From Lutimonas saemankumensis (GTDB lineage Bacteria > Bacteroidota > Bacteroidia > Flavobacteriales > Flavobacteriaceae): a stretch of 64,000 nt of DNA. The stretch covers positions 744,001 to 808,000 of the forward strand of contig NZ_JAIUZR010000003.1 in NCBI RefSeq assembly GCF_020171465.1, read 5' to 3'. A model generated the notes under the pieces. It was not told the DNA's origin and ran no database searches. It worked only from the letters and a program-made list of their open reading frames with translations. Shown here piece after piece: positions 42,451 to 51,350 of this stretch. The translations under genes were made by a program, and so were the position numbers. Positions within the stretch are counted from its first letter, which is position 1. Every line of letters begins with the position of its first letter.

Positions 42451-42882
42451 TCAAATTAAGAATACCTGATTGAGGACCTGAATGTCTTTGACATAAACGG
42501 GAGGAGCGTAATGTTCAAAGGGAGGGTCCTTTTGAGGCTCCAGAAGGTTTAACGCGTAAAATACAGAGGCAAAAGAAAGTACAAATACTTTTTGATCCGT
42601 ATCAAGGACCTGTATTTTTTCAATACTCAATTCATCTTGACCTTCTACGAGATCGACCACATCTTTACAACAAGGTTCTTGGGTAAGTACGGGTACCTCA
42701 GTTGAGGAATCCAGATCATTCTCAGCCTCTTCCATTCCGCAATTCTCAGCATCTGCCAAAATAGCGAAATCTACAAGGGTATCGCCGCAATAATGTTTGT
42801 CAATACTGAAAGACAGTGTTGAGATCAACACCAGCAGGGCCATAACCACAGAAATCGTTTGTTGAAAATGATTGTACTTCAC
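42451..42882 (-). CDS. HYC_CC_PP family protein
   Basis: The 143-residue protein carries the three motifs that name the family: 'HYCGD' (about 30-34), 'PCCKD' (about 70-74) and 'PPFEHYAPP' (about 119-127). It has a hydrophobic start ('VVMALLVLISTLSFS') and is probably exported. The family is found beside metal-linked TonB receptors. The start is GTG; a TAAATTTG box lies four bases before it (42887-42894, minus strand). Confidence 0.88.
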   Translation of the reverse strand: MKYNHFQQTISVVMALLVLISTLSFSIDKHYCGDTLVDFAILADAENCGMEEAENDLDSSTEVPVLTQEPCCKDVVDLVEGQDELSIEKIQVLDTDQKVFVLSFASVFYALNLLEPQKDPPFEHYAPPVYVKDIQVLNQVFLI

Positions 42883-42886
42883 GTTG

Positions 42887-42894
42887 CAAATTTA
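42887..42894 (-). promoter_or_regulatory. -7 box TAAATTTG next to the HYC_CC_PP start
   Basis: The minus strand reads TAAATTTG, a full match to TAnnTTTG, four bases before the GTG start. It would drive the HYC_CC_PP, TonB receptor and HMA genes. The -33 box is not clear. Confidence 0.4.
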
Positions 42895-42967
42895 GCAATT
42901 ATTTCAAATTCCTGAACTATTTTGAGAAATCTTTAACGTTTGTTTTTACCTGTATTCTGAGGATGAC

Positions 42968-43738
42968 TTATTCGCTGATATCAGCTTCCATCAAGCTTAT
43001 ATTATACTCCAGGTACTCCTTGATCTCCAGGTATTCTCTTGTTAAATAGATAAAATTCAATGCATGGAACTCAATAAGGTTTTCCAATTCCTTGTCCGTC
43101 ATGAATTCATCATAGTCTGAAGGGAAATTTGAAGAATCGGAAAGCTCCATACCCGTTTTATCAATGATACTTTGAGGCTTAGGCAAATTTTTGAGATTGG
43201 CCTTTTTGTTAAGATAGATCAGCAGCACATTAAAGGTATGATCATTGGCTATTTCTATGTCTTTATTGGCATCGGTAAGCATTCCTGACCAGCTGGAAAT
43301 ATTTTCCTTTAAAGTTTTGTTCTGAATTATATTGAGTTTACCGGAATTGATGATCTCGTCAATAACACCGGTAGAGGGGTCATAGGTGGTATAATTGATG
43401 ATATCGCTTAGTAGGGAATCCACTTCAGAATCTGAATACCCTGAGGCATTCGGGCCGAGCATTGACAACAGCTTTTTACTTGAATCAAAAGCAACTCTTG
43501 AATCATCAATAACATAATTCAGGTTATCGAGGTTATCCTGAAAAGTCTTATGCAGGCCTTTGAGTAAGGATTGCTCCTTGCGCTTATCAATCTGTTCATT
43601 GTTCCAGGTATTGATCTGAAGGGCGATCAGTATACCAATGACCACAAGAACGATCTCTCCAATGGCATATCGGGCATATTTTAAAGGTCGGTTATCATCG
43701 GCAAGTTGTTTACGGATTTTTCTAAAAAAGGGGATCAT
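42968..43738 (-). CDS. DUF6090 family membrane protein
   Basis: The 256-residue protein has the shared N-terminus with three changes (MIPFFRKIRKQLADDNRPLK; GEIVLVV), the membrane helix at about 28-44, then an ectodomain with 'GVIDEIINSGKLNIIQNKTL' at about 129-148. The promoter-like box at 43757 has one base different. It lies just upstream of the copper-type genes in the same direction, 85 bp before them; whether it is linked to them is unknown. Confidence 0.85.
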   Translation of the reverse strand: MIPFFRKIRKQLADDNRPLKYARYAIGEIVLVVIGILIALQINTWNNEQIDKRKEQSLLKGLHKTFQDNLDNLNYVIDDSRVAFDSSKKLLSMLGPNASGYSDSEVDSLLSDIINYTTYDPSTGVIDEIINSGKLNIIQNKTLKENISSWSGMLTDANKDIEIANDHTFNVLLIYLNKKANLKNLPKPQSIIDKTGMELSDSSNFPSDYDEFMTDKELENLIEFHALNFIYLTREYLEIKEYLEYNISLMEADISE

Positions 43739-43756
43739 AGGTATGTTTGTTAATGC

Positions 43757-43767
43757 CTAAATATAAG
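43757..43767 (-). promoter_or_regulatory. Conserved DUF6090 promoter-like box (one change)
   Basis: The minus strand reads CTTATATTTAG, differing from the other three loci at one base outside the TATATTTA core, and lies 19 nt before the ATG at 43738. Confidence 0.55.
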
Positions 43768-43874
43768 ATTTTTGAAATTAGGATTGAATTTATTTATTGA
43801 TCGGCGGGCCAAAAGACTTGAATCAAATAGATTTAATTTGAGTAATTTTAGAAAGTTAATCTGATCATCAAACC

Positions 43875-45293
43875 ATGAAATACAAACTCATTTTTGCTTC
43901 GCTGGTTCTTTTTGGATTCATGAATTTTGATTCCAAAGATGACAAACCCTTAAATTTTATTGTCATTTTTACTGATGATATGGGCTATGGGGATCTGAGT
44001 AGTTTTGGACACCCTACCATCAATACACCAAACCTTGATCGGATGGCTTCGGAAGGGCAGAAGTGGACGCAGTTTTATGTAGCTTCTCCGGTATGTACTC
44101 CAAGCAGAGCAGCATTGCTCACGGGTCGATACCCGATACGGAACGGTATGACCTCTTCAAAAAGAGGCGTCTTGTTTCCTAATTCAGCCGGGGGGTTGCC
44201 TCAATCTGAAATTACCATCGCTGAAGTCTTAAAACAGAAGGATTATGCTACAGGAGCCATTGGGAAATGGCATCTGGGTCATCTTCCGGAATTCTTGCCC
44301 GATCAGAATGGTTTTGATTCATACTACGGCATTCCTTATTCGAATGACATGAACTATACAGGAGAGTGGTCGGAACAATTTGAAAACGCGGAAGATCCAT
44401 ATTATAGGTCTGATTATAAAAAGTTTAATGTTCCGTTGATGGAAAACGATCGGGTGATTGAACAGCCAGCTGATCAAAATACCATTACCTTTCGCTATAC
44501 CCAAAAAGCCATAGAGTTTATAAAAGATCATAAGAATAAGCCCTTTTTTCTATATCTGGCCCATAGCTTACCCCACATTCCACTATTTGCCCATCCCGAC
44601 AGGGTAGGAACGAGTAAACAGGGAATCTATGGAGACGTAATCGAAGAAATTGACTGGAGCGTTGGAAGGATCTTAAATACTTTAAAAGACCTGGGGCTGG
44701 ATAAGAATACAGTGGTTGTTTTCACATCTGACAACGGACCCTGGCTAGCCTTTAAAACCCACGGGGGTTCAGCGGGGCCTTTGCGGGCGGGAAAGGGAAC
44801 TACCTTTGAAGGTGGACAACGCGTACCTGCAATCTTCTGGGGGCCAGGAAACGTTAAGCCCGGGATAATCAATGAAATGGGATCTACGCTTGACCTGATC
44901 AATACGATTGCTTCTTTATCAGGAACGGAAGTTCCAAAAGATAGAAAAATGGATGGTTATGATCTCTCCAAGGTACTAAAAGGATCCGCTAAAGTTAGCC
45001 CCAGATCCAGTTTTTATTATTGGTCAACGAATGCAAAATTATTTGCGGTTCGTTCTAAAAAATGGAAACTGCACTTGCAGCAGTCTGCTCCTGTTCTTTA
45101 TTGGCAGCCAACGGAGCCTTTGGAGCGGCCAGAGCTATATAATCTGGATGCCGATGTTTCGGAAAAATACGATGTTGCCGCCAAGAACCCTGCCGTTGTT
45201 GAGAAATTGTTAAAAATAGCTCAGAAACACCAGTTGGATATAACCAACCCCCTGAAAGATAATTTAGCAGCAATTCTAGAGGCCGATCAGTAA
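43875..45293 (+). CDS. Sulfatase (arylsulfatase family)
   Basis: The 472-residue protein shows the type I sulfatase core: 'FTDDMGYGD' (metal Asp34 and Asp35), the formylglycine motif '[14 protein letters not shown]' (Cys74), 'GKWHLGH', 'HSLPHIPLF' and 'FTSDNGPW'. It hydrolyses sulfate esters, in marine flavobacteria usually on algal glycans or their breakdown products. The N-terminus has a hydrophobic stretch that may act as a signal. It depends on Cys-to-formylglycine maturation; no maturase is in the window. It stands alone and is not in an obvious polysaccharide locus. Confidence 0.92.
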   Translation: MKYKLIFASLVLFGFMNFDSKDDKPLNFIVIFTDDMGYGDLSSFGHPTINTPNLDRMASEGQKWTQFYVASPVCTPSRAALLTGRYPIRNGMTSSKRGVLFPNSAGGLPQSEITIAEVLKQKDYATGAIGKWHLGHLPEFLPDQNGFDSYYGIPYSNDMNYTGEWSEQFENAEDPYYRSDYKKFNVPLMENDRVIEQPADQNTITFRYTQKAIEFIKDHKNKPFFLYLAHSLPHIPLFAHPDRVGTSKQGIYGDVIEEIDWSVGRILNTLKDLGLDKNTVVVFTSDNGPWLAFKTHGGSAGPLRAGKGTTFEGGQRVPAIFWGPGNVKPGIINEMGSTLDLINTIASLSGTEVPKDRKMDGYDLSKVLKGSAKVSPRSSFYYWSTNAKLFAVRSKKWKLHLQQSAPVLYWQPTEPLERPELYNLDADVSEKYDVAAKNPAVVEKLLKIAQKHQLDITNPLKDNLAAILEADQ

Positions 45294-45333
45294 TATGAAT
45301 CCTAAAGGTATTCAGCTTTAAAGGAGAAGGAGA

Positions 45334-45873
45334 TTAAAAACTCCTTGAGAAATGACGCTTTTTAACCGAGTCTTTCATTTCCTCCGGGCAGATCTCAAAA
45401 CTGTCCACATTTTCGTTGGTTCTGTCCAGATAGACATATTCCACCCGGTCATTCATGGAAGTGAAAGTCATTTTTAAACGGTCACCTTCAACCTTCATTT
45501 CCCAGGTTTCTTCTCCAAAATAGGTGAATTCTAATTTGTTGGCTGAATTTTCAATTATTTCTATGCCTTCTTCATCCACGTTCAGCATGTCATCGCTGTA
45601 ATAGTAACAGATGGGATCATCCATTCCCTTACCCAACTCCATGTTATTCATCCAGATTTCGATAGGTTTATTCATGTCATTATTCAGGCGCATATATACC
45701 AGAATTCCATCTTCAAGGATTTTCCATTTGGTACCGTCATTTTTTTCGAGAAATGTCTGGTCTTTTATATCGTCATCATCGTCCGAATCACAGTTGATTG
45801 TAAACATGATCAATGCGATAAAGGTAAAGAACCATAATAACCTGCTTCCTAAGTATGCTGTTTTTGTTTTCAT
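45334..45873 (-). CDS. Lipocalin-like hypothetical lipoprotein
   Basis: From the ATG at 45873 the 179-residue product has a lipoprotein signal ('LIMFTINCDSDDDDD', Cys near 27) and an acidic linker. The mature part alternates strands ('GTKWKILEDGILVYMRLNND', 'NKLEFTYFGEETWEMKVEGD', 'RLKMTFTSMNDRVEYVYLDR') and ends basic. The open frame to 46053 adds a segment without signal features. A partial lipocalin-like fold is likely; function unknown. Confidence 0.65.
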   Translation of the reverse strand: MKTKTAYLGSRLLWFFTFIALIMFTINCDSDDDDDIKDQTFLEKNDGTKWKILEDGILVYMRLNNDMNKPIEIWMNNMELGKGMDDPICYYYSDDMLNVDEEGIEIIENSANKLEFTYFGEETWEMKVEGDRLKMTFTSMNDRVEYVYLDRTNENVDSFEICPEEMKDSVKKRHFSRSF

Positions 45874-46017
45874 CCTATCGATTTTAGCAATTAATTTCAA
45901 TAGGATTAAAGTTAGGAGAGGACTTAAGAGCAAGCAATGACCGGGGTCATCAATTCTATTGATCGTGGTTTGAATGATGAGAAAATCCCGCAAGCAAACG
46001 GAAGGAATAAAAAGATA

Positions 46018-46046
46018 GTATAAGCCACAATGAATGTGGCTTATAC
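46018..46046 (-). terminator. Terminator after the cupin gene
   Basis: GTATAAGCCACA and TGTGGCTTATAC are perfect 12-bp arms with a 5-nt loop. On the minus strand the stem is followed by TATCTTTTTATT, a T-rich tail. It lies 27 bp after the cupin gene stop. Confidence 0.8.
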
Positions 46047-46072
46047 TAATCAAGGTTGGCTAGTTGTTTGGT

Positions 46073-46543
46073 TTATTGCATTCTTGGTCTGAAGATCTCC
46101 GTGATCAGGAGCCTTAATGTTGTGTCTCCGGTGTTTTTGGCAGAATCTGTCAATGGTCCTCCCAGCCATCCCTGACCGGCTGTAAATGATATTTCTCTTG
46201 GTTCTTTTCCATCCACCCAGACCGTTCCGGAGCCTCCTTCAAGTACATAAATAGTATGATCAAGATGGGCATGAAGTCCAATAGAATCTCCGGGCTCCAG
46301 GATGAGTTCATACATCTGTACGTTTAACGAGTCGGCATATATCTTGGTTTTATCACGGTATACGTTTAGAGGGTTCAAGGCCTCATCAACCGTGTAAACC
46401 TCGCTTATCTGAGGAGCTTCTGGGGCTTCGGGTTTTTCCGGCGCTTCCGGCGCGGCAGGCTCCTTAGGTTTTTGCTCGCAGCTGATACTTATCATTCCAA
46501 AAGTCAGGAGGATGGTAAAACATAAAAGTTTGGCTAATTTCAT
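46073..46543 (-). CDS. Cupin-domain lipoprotein
   Basis: The 156-residue protein has a lipoprotein signal ('FGMISISCEQK', Cys near 22) and a Pro/Ala/Glu-rich linker (about 26-47). The cupin motif 1 is seen as 'GDSIGLHAHLDHTIYVLEGG' with His residues for a metal, followed by 'VDGKEPREISFTAGQGWL' and 'NTGDTTLRLLITEI'. Cupins bind a metal and a small ligand; the ligand is unknown. A terminator follows its stop. Confidence 0.85.
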   Translation of the reverse strand: MKLAKLLCFTILLTFGMISISCEQKPKEPAAPEAPEKPEAPEAPQISEVYTVDEALNPLNVYRDKTKIYADSLNVQMYELILEPGDSIGLHAHLDHTIYVLEGGSGTVWVDGKEPREISFTAGQGWLGGPLTDSAKNTGDTTLRLLITEIFRPRMQ

Positions 46544-46849
46544 TTTAATTGGTTTAGGATAGGTTAATTATTTTGAGTTAAATATAATCTGAAACCGAAT
46601 TTTAAAATAATGAATTGGGACGAACGGCCTCTAATCCTTTACGAAAGGAATAAAATATTTATCGAGCAAAAATTACAAATGTCTGTTAGGAATTTGTCTA
46701 AAAACCAATACTCATGAAATGATGAGGAGATTAAACCTTTTCAGGCAGGAGGAAAATTGATAAGAATCATGGTATTAGTTGATTCATATCATTGACCGAT
46801 CATTACGCTGTGAATAACTTTAATTATTCAACCTGTAAAGATTGCTGAT
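46544..46849. other. Divergent intergenic region
   Basis: These 306 bp lie between the cupin gene and the LRR gene and hold no gene. TATATTTA (46579-46586, minus strand) is a likely -7 box for the cupin gene. A small inverted repeat (TCCTTT-ACG-AAAGGA, 46635-46649) has no T-run. Nothing else was recognised. Confidence 0.55.
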
Positions 46850-48424
46850 ATGAAAAATAGCTATCTAATTCTCTGCGTTTTATTTTTTGTTTTGACATTA
46901 GGACTATCCGGGCAAACAACCTATATCCCGGATGATAATTTTGAAGTTGCTCTGATCAATCTGGGTTATGACGATGTTTTGGATGACTATGTCCTGACCG
47001 AAAATATTTCGGGCCTTACAGAGTTAAATCTCGATTCTCAATCGATCAGTGACCTTACGGGTATTGAAGATTTTGTGGAACTGGAGGTGCTTAATATTGG
47101 CGAAAATCGATTAAGTTCAATAGATCTTAATGGTAATTTAAAGCTCAAAGAATTGAACATAAATGGAAATCAACTGAATTCAGTAGATTTAAGTCAGAAC
47201 ACATTACTTGAAAAATTGCAATGTGATTATAATCCATTGAACCAGGTAATTCTCACAAACAATTCTGAGCTGAAATATCTGCAATGCACGGACACTTTTT
47301 TGACGGAAATAGACTTAAGCTCAAATAAATCTTTAGAAACGTTATGGATGAGTTTTAATAAACTTAAAACTCTCGACCTTAGCGCCAACCCCTCTTTAAA
47401 AACAGTTTTTGTTCATGATAATGAATTAACGGAATTGATCACAGAAGGAGCAGATGCTCTGGAGTTTTTGGACTGCTCTGATAATCAAATAAAAGGTCTT
47501 AATGTATCAAAAAATATAAACTTGGTAGAACTAAGTTTTGGAATGAATCCAGTTGAGCAGATCAATCTTTTAGGTTTAAAGAAACTAGAGAAACTGTACT
47601 GTGAGAATAATAATTTAAAAGGTCTCGATCTAAGTTCGAATATAAATTTAAAAGAGGTATATTGTTACGTCGGAAAACTGTCAACCATGATTACTAAAGG
47701 AGCAGTTTTACTTGAAGTCTTATACTGCAGTGAAAACCAGATTACCAATCTGGATCTTAGCGAAAATAATGCACTTAGAGAATTAATATGCTACGATAAT
47801 CAAATATCGGATCTTAACATGACCTCATACCCTGATTTACGGGCTGTTTTCGCCGACAACAACGAACTGGCTTCAATTTATCTTTCGGAGTCTCCAAAAT
47901 TGGAAGGCTTGGAATTGGGATATAACAAGCTCATAGATTTAGACCTCAGTCAGAATCAACAGTTACTTTGGCTGTTCGCTAACGATAATCTTTTACAATC
48001 ATTGAATTTAAAAAGCGGCTCCAATGAACATATAAATGCGATTGACATTTTAAATAATGCTAATTTAACATGTGTACAAGTAGACGATGCCATTTATTCC
48101 ACAACGAACTGGAAAAATCGTGATGACACCACCTCTTTTGCAGAAGATTGTTTTTACGCACTTAGTATTGCCGATCATGAACTCAATAGCGGACTGCATT
48201 TATATCCTAACCCTACAGGAGGTAGCCTGATAGTTGAGTCCAGTGTAAAACTCAATTCCATTGAACTTTATTCTTATCTTGGACAACGAATACTTGAATT
48301 CAAAAACCCTCAGGAATCCATTGATCTAAGTTCATTAAACCACGGACTATATCTCGTGCGATTCATTGGAGAGAAGGCTGTCTCCGTAAGAAGGGTAGTG
48401 AAAATTAGGGATTTACTGAAGTAA
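46850..48424 (+). CDS. Leucine-rich-repeat protein with T9SS sorting domain
   Basis: The 524-residue protein has a signal peptide ('FFVLTLGLSGQTT'), a cap 'IPDDNFEVALINLGYDDVLD' at about 24-43, about 17 leucine-rich repeats ('LxxLxCxxNxLxxLDLSxN'), and a closing cap ('LTCVQVDDAIYSTTNWKN'). The last ~75 residues form a type A T9SS sorting domain ('LHLYPNPTGGSLIVES', 'IELYSYLGQRIL', 'GLYLVRF'). It should cross the outer membrane through T9SS and be anchored to the surface or released. It is a paralogue of the LRR lipoprotein at 32977. The next gene begins 11 bp downstream. Confidence 0.9.
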   Translation: MKNSYLILCVLFFVLTLGLSGQTTYIPDDNFEVALINLGYDDVLDDYVLTENISGLTELNLDSQSISDLTGIEDFVELEVLNIGENRLSSIDLNGNLKLKELNINGNQLNSVDLSQNTLLEKLQCDYNPLNQVILTNNSELKYLQCTDTFLTEIDLSSNKSLETLWMSFNKLKTLDLSANPSLKTVFVHDNELTELITEGADALEFLDCSDNQIKGLNVSKNINLVELSFGMNPVEQINLLGLKKLEKLYCENNNLKGLDLSSNINLKEVYCYVGKLSTMITKGAVLLEVLYCSENQITNLDLSENNALRELICYDNQISDLNMTSYPDLRAVFADNNELASIYLSESPKLEGLELGYNKLIDLDLSQNQQLLWLFANDNLLQSLNLKSGSNEHINAIDILNNANLTCVQVDDAIYSTTNWKNRDDTTSFAEDCFYALSIADHELNSGLHLYPNPTGGSLIVESSVKLNSIELYSYLGQRILEFKNPQESIDLSSLNHGLYLVRFIGEKAVSVRRVVKIRDLLK

Positions 48425-48435
48425 AGTATATATCA

Positions 48436-49167
48436 ATGAAAGATGTCAACTTTATTTTTTTACTGTTGGCCATGGTAGCCGAAGTTATTGGAACGATAGG
48501 AGGCTTTGGTTCCTCTGTGTTCTTTGTTCCGTTGGGAAACTTTTATTTTGATTTTTATTCGGTATTGGGGCTGACGGCCATATTTCATTTGTCGAGTAAC
48601 CTAAGCAAAATTCTGCTATTTAAGAAGGGATTAAACAAGAAGCTTTTAATGAATATTGGTATCCCCTCGGTAATTTTTGTTATTGTTGGAGGTTTATTGT
48701 CGAAATGGTTAAAAAGTGATTTTCTCGAAATTTCCCTAGGGTTATTTTTGGTTGGATTTAGCCTTTTGTTTTTGATCAAAAGCGAAATACAAATTTCACC
48801 TAACAGGAAAAATGCCTTAATAGGAGGGACGTTTTCAGGTTTTTCAGCGGGTTTATTAGGTACGGGAGGAGCCATAAGAGGGTTGACCATGGCCGCATTC
48901 AATCTGGAGAAAAGTGCCTTTTTGGCTACTTCAGCCACGATAGATTTTATGATCGATTTTTCAAGGACCTTTGTGTATTACAACAACGGATATATCCATA
49001 AACACGATTTGAAATATATTCCTTTCCTCTTTGTTATCGGCCTGGTTGGTTCATTTTTGGGCAAGAAAGTGTTGGCTTATATTCCACAATCCAAATTTAG
49101 GAAATTGTCATTGTTCCTGATTCTTGTCATTGGAATTGTTACCATAATTCAACTTTTTATCAAATAA
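48436..49167 (+). CDS. TauE/SafE (TSUP) family permease
   Basis: The 243-residue protein has about 7-8 membrane helices and the two TSUP half-repeats: 'GTIGGFGSSVFFVPLGNFYF' near the N-terminus and 'GGTFSGFSAGLLGTGGAIRG' in the middle. Members move sulfite, sulfoacetate or other organosulfur anions. The 11-bp gap from the LRR gene suggests cotranscription, but no functional link is evident. The sulfatase lies 3 kb upstream; a sulfur connection would be speculation. Confidence 0.82.
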   Translation: MKDVNFIFLLLAMVAEVIGTIGGFGSSVFFVPLGNFYFDFYSVLGLTAIFHLSSNLSKILLFKKGLNKKLLMNIGIPSVIFVIVGGLLSKWLKSDFLEISLGLFLVGFSLLFLIKSEIQISPNRKNALIGGTFSGFSAGLLGTGGAIRGLTMAAFNLEKSAFLATSATIDFMIDFSRTFVYYNNGYIHKHDLKYIPFLFVIGLVGSFLGKKVLAYIPQSKFRKLSLFLILVIGIVTIIQLFIK

Positions 49168-49169
49168 AA

Positions 49170-49193
49170 AACCCTGCCGTTCCGGGCAGGGTT
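49170..49193. terminator. Convergent terminator
   Basis: AACCCTGCC and GGCAGGGTT form a perfect 9-bp stem between two convergent genes. The minus strand reads on into TTTTTTATTTG, so it is best for the 49231 gene. The + strand tail is short, so it may serve the TSUP gene less well. Confidence 0.8.
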
Positions 49194-49230
49194 GATCTGT
49201 GTTGATGAGATTTAGTTCTCAATGAATTCG

Positions 49231-49596
49231 TTATACTCTTGTAAGAACAGTTACTTCACCTTCATCGTCGGTTATGGTCAACTTGTTTCCTACAATAAAA
49301 TAAGTTGAAACTTCTGTCTCTCCTTCCATGGTCATAGTGAGTTCATCGCCATCCGTACTCCAGGTAAAAGAACTGCTATCCGAGGCAGATTCTCCTGCAA
49401 AGCTAACAGTGGCTACCATGGTTCCGTTATTGTTTTCATGAAACGTGGCTTCTAAACTTATTTCTATGCCTTCAGCTGATTCTGTTAAGGCCCATGTTCC
49501 TATGATTGGGTTTACATCATCTCCGCCATCATCAGTACATGATACGGCCGCGGTTAAAGCTACGAACATGATAAGTATAAATTTAAAATTTTTCAT
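49231..49596 (-). CDS. Lipocalin-like lipoprotein
   Basis: The 121-residue protein has a lipoprotein signal ('LTAAVSCTDDGG', Cys near 20). The mature part starts 'IIGTWALTES' and alternates strands ('ISLEATFHENNNGTMVATVSF', 'FTWSTDGDELTMTM', 'YFIVGNKLTITD'), the pattern of the lipocalin-like DUF4923/5004-type small lipoproteins. Function unknown. Confidence 0.75.
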   Translation of the reverse strand: MKNFKFILIMFVALTAAVSCTDDGGDDVNPIIGTWALTESAEGIEISLEATFHENNNGTMVATVSFAGESASDSSSFTWSTDGDELTMTMEGETEVSTYFIVGNKLTITDDEGEVTVLTRV

Positions 49597-49759
49597 GATA
49601 TTATATTTTTGTTGGTTTCTGTTTAATTACCCTTTGAAAACGTTTCAAATCTCGATTTAGTATCGGATGACCATTGTTAACGGTTTTGAAATGATGATTA
49701 TAAGGCTATCTTTATAGAATGTAATCCAATCATAAACTTAAAATTACGATCCGGCCACT

Positions 49760-50713
49760 ATGAAATCCTTAGGTAAAATTGTCAAGGCCCTGTTATTGAT
49801 CCTGGGTGTTTTAATTCTGGTCATGAGTTTGTTTTTTGGCCAAAAGGACCTGAGCCTTGAAGAACTCAAGTCCACCTATGCCCAGCCACCTTCACAATTT
49901 GAAACCATGGACGGCATGCAGGTGCATTTTAGGGATGAAGGGAATGCCAAGGGAAAAACACCCATTGTGCTGATACATGGTACCGGAGCAAGTCTGCACA
50001 CCTTTGATATTTGGACGGGGCAATTGAAAAAAGAGTATCGGGTGATCCGTATGGACCTGCCGGGATTTGGATTGACAGGCCCTTTCCCGGATCGAAATTA
50101 TTCAATGGAACGTTATACCATGTTTCTAAAAGCGTTTTTGACCCGTCGGGGAGTAAGTAAATGTATTTTGGGCGGAAATTCCCTGGGAGGCGCCATTGCA
50201 TGGCAGTTTGCAGCCAAAAACCCTGACAGGGTGGAAAAACTAATTTTGATTGATGCTGCGGGTTATCCCATGGAATCTGAAAGCAGGCCGATTGCGTTTA
50301 CCCTGGCACGGATTCCTTTATTGAATAAAGCTTTAACGTATATAACACCGCGCAGCATGGTACGCTCGAGTGTTGAAAATGTATATGCGGATAAATCCAA
50401 AGTCTCTGATGCCCTGGTTGAGCGCTATTTCAAATTGACGCTGAGGGCAGGAAACCGTCAGGCCCTGGTAGACAGAATGGCTATGGAAAATGATATGAAA
50501 AAGGCAGATCGTATCAAAGATATCGTTCAACCCACTCTGGTGCTTTGGGGCCAGCAGGACAGGTTGATTCCCGTTGAAAATGCCCATCGTTTTCACAAGG
50601 ACCTTCCAAACAGTCAGTTGGTTATTCTTAGCAATTCAGGTCATGTTCCGATGGAAGAGAGCCCTGATGAAAGTTTAAATTCCCTTTTGAATTTTTTAGG
50701 TGTTACGAATTGA
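49760..50713 (+). CDS. Alpha/beta hydrolase
   Basis: The 317-residue protein has an N-terminal membrane anchor or signal ('LLLILGVLILVMSLFFG') and an alpha/beta-hydrolase fold: 'VLIHGTGASLHTF', 'MDLPGFGLTGPF', nucleophile 'GNSLGG' (Ser near 142), acid in 'WGQQDRLIPVE' and His in 'LSNSGHVPMEE'. Substrate cannot be told; ester or epoxide-type small molecules are common for this group. The DUF998 gene follows 31 bp later. Confidence 0.85.
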   Translation: MKSLGKIVKALLLILGVLILVMSLFFGQKDLSLEELKSTYAQPPSQFETMDGMQVHFRDEGNAKGKTPIVLIHGTGASLHTFDIWTGQLKKEYRVIRMDLPGFGLTGPFPDRNYSMERYTMFLKAFLTRRGVSKCILGGNSLGGAIAWQFAAKNPDRVEKLILIDAAGYPMESESRPIAFTLARIPLLNKALTYITPRSMVRSSVENVYADKSKVSDALVERYFKLTLRAGNRQALVDRMAMENDMKKADRIKDIVQPTLVLWGQQDRLIPVENAHRFHKDLPNSQLVILSNSGHVPMEESPDESLNSLLNFLGVTN

Positions 50714-50744
50714 ATTGTGATTCGTCTTTAGAGAAAGGAATTCA

Positions 50745-51350
50745 ATGAATACAAATAAAATACTGTGGTTGGGCTGGTTCTCTTCCGCTCTGTTTATTTT
50801 CGGATCTTTGATTTTGGGGAGTCTTGTCAGGGACTACGATCCGATAACTCAAACAGTGAGTGAAATAGGGCGGGAGGGATCCCCGATGTATCTTAACTGG
50901 CAATTGTTCAGCCTTACCGTAGGGACCTTGCTGATTATATTTGCTTTTGGCCTTAACCTTTATGCAAAACAACGAAAATGGTCCATATTACCCGGTATTT
51001 TCATGATGCTTTATGGGATCTCTCAATTCGGCATAGGATGGTTTCCCTCTCCTCATTTCATGCATAATATTTTTGGTCTGTCCATGACCATTGGATATTT
51101 TACTCCTTTGGTATTTGCCTTGAGCTGGAAGAACAGTCTGGGCAAATCCTTTAAAATGATCTCGGTCCTTGCTTTTGTTTTGATCATGTCTGGTATCTTT
51201 TTAAACCTGACGCCTGCTTTTGCACCGGATCTTTATCCAATGGAGTATTACGGTTTGGTTCAGCGATTTTTGCTGTTTACCTTTTATATCTATGTTGGAT
51301 TCGTAAGCTTAAGAACGAGATCAAATAAGCCAGACAAGCGAGGATCATAA
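50745..51350 (+). CDS. DUF998 family membrane protein
   Basis: The 201-residue protein has six membrane helices. The DUF998 signatures are 'LGSLVRDYDPITQTVSEIGR' between helices 1 and 2 and 'GWFPSPHFMHNIFGLSMTIGYF' in the middle. The family's function is not established. Its last ~74 bases overlap, on the opposite strand, the 3' end of the aminopropyltransferase-like gene. Confidence 0.82.
   Translation: MNTNKILWLGWFSSALFIFGSLILGSLVRDYDPITQTVSEIGREGSPMYLNWQLFSLTVGTLLIIFAFGLNLYAKQRKWSILPGIFMMLYGISQFGIGWFPSPHFMHNIFGLSMTIGYFTPLVFALSWKNSLGKSFKMISVLAFVLIMSGIFLNLTPAFAPDLYPMEYYGLVQRFLLFTFYIYVGFVSLRTRSNKPDKRGS

Noticed and set aside
45055-45273. Antisense open frame under the sulfatase 3' end
   Set aside because: It lies inside the sulfatase gene and has no independent support.
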